Positions 31,604 to 35,828 of a stretch of 35,828 bases of DNA are shown piece by piece; within the stretch, counting starts at the first letter, position 1; each line of letters begins with the position of its first letter. This stretch comes from Clostridiales bacterium (lineage in GTDB: Bacteria > Bacillota > Clostridia > Lachnospirales > Lachnospiraceae), in contig JAAYQP010000233.1 of NCBI GenBank assembly GCA_012519195.1, positions 1 to 35,828 on the forward strand, given 5' to 3'. Under the pieces are notes generated by a model, which was not told the DNA's origin, did not search any database, and worked only from the letters and a program-made list of their open reading frames with translations. Made by a program: the position numbers and the translations under genes.

Positions 31604-32374
31604 ATGTCTAGGGAATGGTTGTTAAAAATTATAGGGGGTTATTGGCCGATGTTCCTAAGGGGAGCCGGTATGACTCTTTTTATCTCCATTATTGCTACCA
31701 TTATTGGTTCAATAATTGGATTAGTAATCGGAACCATACGAACAATACCGATGCCTGACAAGGGCTTTAAAAGGTTTATATTAAAAATAGTGAATGCTTT
31801 ATTAACCATCTATGTGGAATTCTTCCGTGGAACTCCAATGATTGTACAGGCGACAGTGATCTACTATGGTACCCCCTTATTCTTTGGAATCGATATGGAT
31901 CGTAACTTCGCTGCGATCTTTATTGTGTCCATCAATACCGGTGCATATATCGCAGAAATTGTTCGAGGTGGTATTATTTCTGTAGATAAGGGACAGTTTG
32001 AAGCTGCTCATGCCATCGGAATGAACCATCTTAAAACCATGCTGCATGTAGTATTACCACAGGTAATCCGCAATATTCTTCCTGCAGTAGGAAATGAATT
32101 TGTAGTCAATATTAAGGATACGTCCGTATTAAATGTTATCGCTGTAACGGAATTGTTCTTCCAGGCAAAATCCATTGCAGGTAATAACTTTAGATATTTT
32201 GAAACCTATTTAATCGCATGTATCATGTATTTAATCATGACGCTTACCGTTACCCGAATCCTACGGATTATCGAGAGAAGACTGGATGGGCCCGATAATT
32301 TTAACGTTATTCCAGGTAACCAGATGCAGGTACAAAAGCCAGAGGATGCAGTAAGACGAAAGAATACAAACTGA
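31604..32374 (+). CDS. Amino acid ABC transporter permease (HisM/GlnP family)
   Basis: 256 residues with five membrane segments. The family start is WPMFLRGAGMTLFISIIATIIGSIIGLVIG, then EFFRGTPMIVQATVIYYG, and the ATPase-docking EAA loop is FEAAHAIGMNHLKTMLHVVLPQVIRNILPA. ATG 31604 is chosen (GGTG about 6 bases upstream); a TTG at 31592 with AAAGG upstream is the alternative. It forms the channel, working with the binding lipoprotein upstream and the ATPase 49 bases downstream. The 3' tail is charged and probably cytoplasmic. It is likely a lysine or other basic amino acid importer because of the riboswitch. Confidence 0.95.
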   Translation: MSREWLLKIIGGYWPMFLRGAGMTLFISIIATIIGSIIGLVIGTIRTIPMPDKGFKRFILKIVNALLTIYVEFFRGTPMIVQATVIYYGTPLFFGIDMDRNFAAIFIVSINTGAYIAEIVRGGIISVDKGQFEAAHAIGMNHLKTMLHVVLPQVIRNILPAVGNEFVVNIKDTSVLNVIAVTELFFQAKSIAGNNFRYFETYLIACIMYLIMTLTVTRILRIIERRLDGPDNFNVIPGNQMQVQKPEDAVRRKNTN

Positions 32375-32423
32375 TCGTAATCGATAAATGAATAACCGTA
32401 ATTTTGTGAAGATGGAGGTTTCA

Positions 32424-33158
32424 ATGGAAAAAATAATAGAAATTCAACATTTAAAGAAATCCTTTGGAGAGAATGAAATACTTAAAGATATTAACTTTTC
32501 AGTAAATAAAGGTGAAGTTGTCTGCATCATAGGATCATCCGGTTCTGGTAAATCCACCTTACTTCGATGCATTAATCTACTGGAAAAACCCAGTGGCGGA
32601 CAAATCATTTATAAAGGTAAAAATATATTAGATCAAAAACATGATATTTATGAATATCGTACCAAGCTTGGAATGGTATTTCAACAGTTTAATCTCTTTA
32701 ATAATCACAATGTTTTAAGTAACTGTGTAGTAGGACAAACAAAAGTATTAAAACGTAGTAAAGAAGAAGCAGAAAAAATAGCAATGAAATACTTGCAGGT
32801 GGTTGGTATGAACCAATACATCCATGCTAAGCCAAGGCAACTCTCCGGTGGCCAAAAGCAGAGAGTAGCCATAGCCCGGGCCCTGTCCATGGAGCCAGAT
32901 GTATTGCTCTTTGATGAGCCTACTTCTGCCTTAGATCCAGAGATGGTTGGTGAAGTGTTGACTGTTATGAAAGAACTGGCGGAAAGCGGTCTTACCATGT
33001 TGGTAGTAACCCATGAAATGCAGTTCGCTAAAGAGGTATCCGATCGGGTGGTCTTCATGGACCAAGGAGTTATCGCTGAGGAAGGAACACCGGAGCAGAT
33101 CTTTAATAACCCTAGACAAGAAAGAACCAAGGAATTCTTAAAGAGAGTAGCAAAATAG
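32424..33158 (+). CDS. Amino acid ABC transporter ATP-binding protein (GlnQ-type)
   Basis: 244 residues. Walker [11 protein letters not shown]-loop VFQQFNLF, signature [15 protein letters not shown], Walker [16 protein letters not shown] and switch histidine VVTHEMQFA are all intact, so it is an active ATPase. The C-terminal [28 protein letters not shown] is the usual polar amino acid subgroup ending. ATG 32424 is preferred with GGAGG five bases upstream; an in-frame ATG at 32412 overlaps that site. Last gene of the lysine-riboswitch operon, closed by a terminator seven bases after the stop. Confidence 0.96.
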   Translation: MEKIIEIQHLKKSFGENEILKDINFSVNKGEVVCIIGSSGSGKSTLLRCINLLEKPSGGQIIYKGKNILDQKHDIYEYRTKLGMVFQQFNLFNNHNVLSNCVVGQTKVLKRSKEEAEKIAMKYLQVVGMNQYIHAKPRQLSGGQKQRVAIARALSMEPDVLLFDEPTSALDPEMVGEVLTVMKELAESGLTMLVVTHEMQFAKEVSDRVVFMDQGVIAEEGTPEQIFNNPRQERTKEFLKRVAK

Positions 33159-33164
33159 ATAGTA

Positions 33165-33208
33165 ACGTCAGAGAATTTTTAAGATTAAAAATTCTTTGGC
33201 GTTTTTTT
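33165..33208 (+). terminator. Intrinsic terminator of the amino acid ABC operon
   Basis: ACGTCAGAGAATTTTTA from 33165 pairs with TAAAAATTCTTTGGCGT up to 33202 (two G-U pairs), followed by a run of seven Ts. Confidence 0.9.
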
Positions 33209-33299
33209 CATCATGACTAAAAGAATTCATATATCTGGGTATGGCTACATGATTATTGGATTGCCAACTCATCTTGTTTCGTATTGACTAAAGTTTATG

Positions 33300-33328
33300 C
33301 TTACAACTTTGTTAATTTATGGTATGAT
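33300..33328 (+). promoter_or_regulatory. Candidate promoter of the GNAT gene
   Basis: CTTACA at 33300-33305, a 17-base spacer and TATGAT at 33323-33328. The transcript would start near 33335 and carry only a short leader. Confidence 0.5.
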
Positions 33329-33353
33329 AGAAAACAAGTTTGGAGGTGTTTTA

Positions 33354-33863
33354 ATGTTAAGATTACGACCATATAAGGCTAGTGATGCAAAATATATTGT
33401 AAAATGGATTACTGACGAAAGGCTCCATGCCATGTGGAGCGCTAATAAATTACCTTATCCATTAACGAAAGAGGCCCTGAAAGAATATCAGATGAACTAT
33501 GAAAAGGATGATCGAGGCTGGATATTTACAGCAGTCGATGAAAAAGGTGCTCCAGTTGGTCATCTATTGATGAGTAAGGCGGATTATGAGCAGGAGAGTA
33601 TCCACTTTGGATTTATTGTGGTGGATCCCACCATACGTAAGAAGGGTTATGGTAGAGAAATGTTAAAGCTTGCAATAAAGTATGTCTTTGAGATTATGAA
33701 TATGAAGAAAATTACCTTGGGCGTCTTTGGTAACAATCAGGCAGCACATAATTGTTATAAAGCGGTAGGTTTTGTCGATGAAACTTATGAGGAAAAAAAG
33801 TTCCCATATAAAGAAGAACGATGGGATTACTTTGGGATGGCAATTTATAAGCAGAACGAATGA
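33354..33863 (+). CDS. GNAT-family N-acetyltransferase (RimJ/RimL-like)
   Basis: 169 residues. It starts MLRLRPYKASDAKYIVKWITDERLHAMW, the usual opening of RimJ/RimL-like GNATs, and the acetyl-CoA binding motif A is VVDPTIRKKGYGREMLKLA (Q/R-x-x-G-x-G/A type) near residues 89-107. NMKKITLGVFGNNQAAHNCYKAVGFVDE is the conserved C-terminal motif B. It acetylates an amine on a protein N-terminus, amino acid or drug; the substrate cannot be told. GGAGGTG lies five bases before the ATG at 33354, so the longer frame from 33297 is rejected. A single-gene unit. Confidence 0.92.
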   Translation: MLRLRPYKASDAKYIVKWITDERLHAMWSANKLPYPLTKEALKEYQMNYEKDDRGWIFTAVDEKGAPVGHLLMSKADYEQESIHFGFIVVDPTIRKKGYGREMLKLAIKYVFEIMNMKKITLGVFGNNQAAHNCYKAVGFVDETYEEKKFPYKEERWDYFGMAIYKQNE

Positions 33864-33935
33864 AACATTGATACCAACACTTAGAAGCATGATCTATTTA
33901 TAAAATTAGGAAAGGGATAAGGATGGAGTAAGCAT

Positions 33936-34439
33936 ATGAGATTAACGATTCTGCATACAAATGATATTCATAGTAATTATGAGAATTTTGCAAAGATTGT
34001 AACCAAGATTAGGGAACTTCAAGATGAGAGTACCATAATCCTTGATGCAGGAGATTTCGCCGATTTTAAAAGATTCGAGCTTCTAGGTACCCATGGACTT
34101 GCAGCTCTGGATTTATTAGAAGCTGCAGGATATGATGCCATAGCGGTTGGTAATAATGAAACCTTTCAGGGACATGAGACATTAATCAATATGATCACTA
34201 ACTCAAAAATTCGTGTTACCATCAACGGTAAAAAGCTTAGGGAGGATCAATGGTATACCGTTGCTAGTTCGGATTATTTACAAAGAGGGACAGGTTATCC
34301 TTCCATGGGAAAGAATAAAAATGAGAGCTATCGGAAGGAGTATCTTAGGGATGTTCTTAGAGAATATATTAGCAAGAAAGAGTTTATTGAAAGAGCATAT
34401 GTAGATCGTTGGATCTTATCCCAAAATAATAGGGAATAA
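33936..34439 (+). CDS. YunD-like metallophosphatase/5'-nucleotidase with a large internal in-frame deletion
   Basis: 167 residues, whereas the family is usually about 450. The first 90 residues are the N-terminal metallophosphatase part: LHTNDIHS (Asp10, His12), LDAGDFADF (Asp40) and AIAVGNNETF (Asn73), the last as GNNE rather than GNHE, as I recall for YunD. From about residue 91 the sequence is the end of the C-terminal 5'-nucleotidase domain (KIRVTINGKKLREDQWYTVASSDYLQRGTGYPSM). The roughly 280 residues between, which hold the second half of the metal site and most of the substrate-binding domain, are absent. The junction is near base 34206. Frame, start (ATG after GGAG) and stop are intact, but I infer the product is inactive. 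Confidence 0.82.
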   Translation: MRLTILHTNDIHSNYENFAKIVTKIRELQDESTIILDAGDFADFKRFELLGTHGLAALDLLEAAGYDAIAVGNNETFQGHETLINMITNSKIRVTINGKKLREDQWYTVASSDYLQRGTGYPSMGKNKNESYRKEYLRDVLREYISKKEFIERAYVDRWILSQNNRE

Positions 34440-34484
34440 CTTATAATGATTAAATTAGATCTTAGATTAATGTAAGGAGATATT

Positions 34485-35828
34485 ATGTACGACTTAAAGG
34501 AAATTACCATTAGAAATCTTCAAAAGCTGTATTATGATAAAAAGATAAGGGTTAGAGAAGTAGTAGAATTCTATCTTGACCGTTTTCATACTTTGGATCA
34601 AGGAAAAGGTGGCTTAAATAGTGTCTTAGAGATCAATCCAGATGCAATGGAGATTGCCAAAGACTTGGATAACCGCGGGTATGATCAGGATCAAATACTA
34701 TATGGGGTGCCGGTACTTCTTAAGGATAATATAGCGACAGCGGATCGGATGCATACCTCAGCCGGGTCCGTGGCATTGGGAGATTCCATTGCCATTGATG
34801 ATGCTGATGTCGTTAAGGCATTGCGAAAGCAAGGGGCATTAATTCTAGGCAAGACCAACATGACGGAATTTGCTAACTTTATGACAAAGAATATGCCTGC
34901 CGGATATAGCTCTAGAGGTGGTAAAGTACTTCACCCTTATAATCGGGAGAAGGATCCATCCGGTTCCAGTACCGGTTCTGCTGTAGCTGTAGCAGCTAAC
35001 TTATGTATGACTTCCATTGGAACTGACACCTCCAATTCGATCGTAGCGCCTGGCTTAGCCCATGGAATTGTCGGCCTTCGTCCCTCAATTGGATCCATAA
35101 GCCAGAGAGGGATTATCCCTATTAGCTTTACCCTTGATACTGCTGGTCCCTTTACCAGAACGGTAGAGGATACGGCGATCATGTATGCAGGATTGACTGA
35201 TACCCCGATAGTCCAAGGGACCTTTGACTTAGCGGGAAAAACCATAGCTTATAATATATGGAATATGGAAAAACAAGCAAAGGAGACCGTAGCTAAGACC
35301 GAAGTGGTTCTCAAGGAACTAGAGAAGGCCGGTGCAAGGATAAAAAGGGTCCATATCGAGAAAACACCCCATATTATGAATCTAATGAAATATGAGTTTA
35401 AGTATGGTATCAACCAATATCTCAATACATTTACAAGCAATTATCCGATTAAGACTTTATCGGATATCATTGAATATAATAGAAAGCATGAAAAGGAAGC
35501 CTTAAAATATGGCCAAACCTACCTAATTGATGCCGAAGAGACAAGTGGAAACATGGATGAAAAAGCTTACCTGGCAGTACTACAGGACCGGGAGGAGAGA
35601 AAGAAAAAAATTCGTGAACAATTAGAGGGAACGGATTGCTGTATCATGCTTAGTTTTAATAATATCCTAATGTATACTGGATTACCTGAGATAACGATAC
35701 CCTGTGGACTCGATTCAGAGAATATGCCCTTTGGAATTGCAGTAACTGCATTAACGAATGAGAAGTTAATTTCTATGGCTTATGGCATTGAAAGAATTGT
35801 CGGGCAAAGAGTAGAACCTATATTTAGA
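34485..35828 (+). CDS. Amidase-family enzyme, N-terminal 448 residues (3' end outside window)
   Basis: The frame opens at ATG 34485, with AAGGAG about five bases upstream, and stays open to the last base, so the protein is cut by the window. It is an amidase-signature hydrolase: Lys80 in GVPVLLKDNIATA, the cis-serine Ser161 in DPSGSSTGSAVA and the nucleophile Ser185 in GTDTSNSIVAPG give the Ser-Ser-Lys triad, with the spacing Ser161-Ser185 (24) equal to FAAH. The usual GGSI is SNSI here. Later, LRPSIGSISQRGIIPISFTLDTAGPFTRTVEDTA is the typical family stretch. GatA-type, bacterial amidases and FAAH-like enzymes share these; GatA is unlikely because no gatC/gatB lies upstream. Substrate unknown. 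Confidence 0.93.
   Translation, partial: MYDLKEITIRNLQKLYYDKKIRVREVVEFYLDRFHTLDQGKGGLNSVLEINPDAMEIAKDLDNRGYDQDQILYGVPVLLKDNIATADRMHTSAGSVALGDSIAIDDADVVKALRKQGALILGKTNMTEFANFMTKNMPAGYSSRGGKVLHPYNREKDPSGSSTGSAVAVAANLCMTSIGTDTSNSIVAPGLAHGIVGLRPSIGSISQRGIIPISFTLDTAGPFTRTVEDTAIMYAGLTDTPIVQGTFDLAGKTIAYNIWNMEKQAKETVAKTEVVLKELEKAGARIKRVHIEKTPHIMNLMKYEFKYGINQYLNTFTSNYPIKTLSDIIEYNRKHEKEALKYGQTYLIDAEETSGNMDEKAYLAVLQDREERKKKIREQLEGTDCCIMLSFNNILMYTGLPEITIPCGLDSENMPFGIAVTALTNEKLISMAYGIERIVGQRVEPIFR

Noticed and set aside
33936-34439. GNNE in the nucleotidase taken as a lost catalytic histidine (GNHE)
   Set aside because: From memory, the YunD subgroup carries GNNE naturally, so this change is not by itself evidence for decay; the internal deletion is.
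34937-35440. Minus-strand open frames opposite the amidase gene
   Set aside because: They are shadows; the plus-strand frame from 34485 carries the complete amidase Ser-Ser-Lys triad.

Overview
The window looks like chromosomal DNA from a spore-forming, low-GC Firmicute of the Clostridia, most probably a Lachnospiraceae-type organism. The reasons are the AT-rich coding style, strong AGGAGG ribosome sites, a YtfJ/GerW spore protein, an alpha/beta-type small acid-soluble spore protein (SASP), a zinc-type ribosomal protein L28 and the partly preserved cluster rpmB - asp23(yloU) - fakA(yloV) - recG. No phage, transposase, CRISPR array, tRNA or rRNA was seen. Species was not determined. || Layout. 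1-5.0 kb: end of a CorA-type metal transporter, a rhomboid-like membrane protein with a zinc-ribbon tail that lacks the protease residues, two unrecognised genes, then DUF2953 and ytfJ (spore-related pair). 5.0-12.3 kb: rpmB, a 45-residue two-helix membrane peptide on the minus strand, asp23, fakA, a minus-strand GntR / ABC-ATPase / ABC-permease operon that interrupts the cluster, then recG. 12.3-20 kb: a surface-glycan locus with two glycosyltransferase pairs (GT2 plus a large DUF2298-like multi-pass protein, twice) flanking UDP-galactopyranose mutase. 20-25 kb: an exported L,D-transpeptidase with Ig-like repeats, citrate synthase, SASP and a uracil-type NCS2 permease. 25.6-30 kb: a DUF4153 membrane protein and two PLP enzymes of sulfur amino acid metabolism. 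30.1-33.2 kb: a lysine riboswitch controlling a three-gene polar amino acid ABC transporter, so lysine import is the likely job. 33.3 kb to the end: a GNAT acetyltransferase, an internally deleted YunD-like 5'-nucleotidase and a truncated amidase. || How the genes work together. In the glycan locus the GT2 enzymes probably load a sugar onto a lipid carrier, the DUF2298-type proteins probably transfer it outside the membrane, and Glf can supply UDP-galactofuranose; the L,D-transpeptidase next door acts on peptidoglycan. Only the enzyme classes are read from sequence, the pathway is inference. || The least explained structure is non-coding. Two compound inverted-repeat elements (12.3 and 25.2 kb) differ in arm sequence but share one design: 22-bp outer arms, a long inner hairpin, a conserved linker resembling TAAGYGYARYGTGAGYA, and a duplicated right half. 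Weaker linker-like motifs follow hairpins at two or more other sites. Also notable are a perfect 16-bp palindrome inside glf and a perfect 18-bp palindrome inside the lysine transporter operon.
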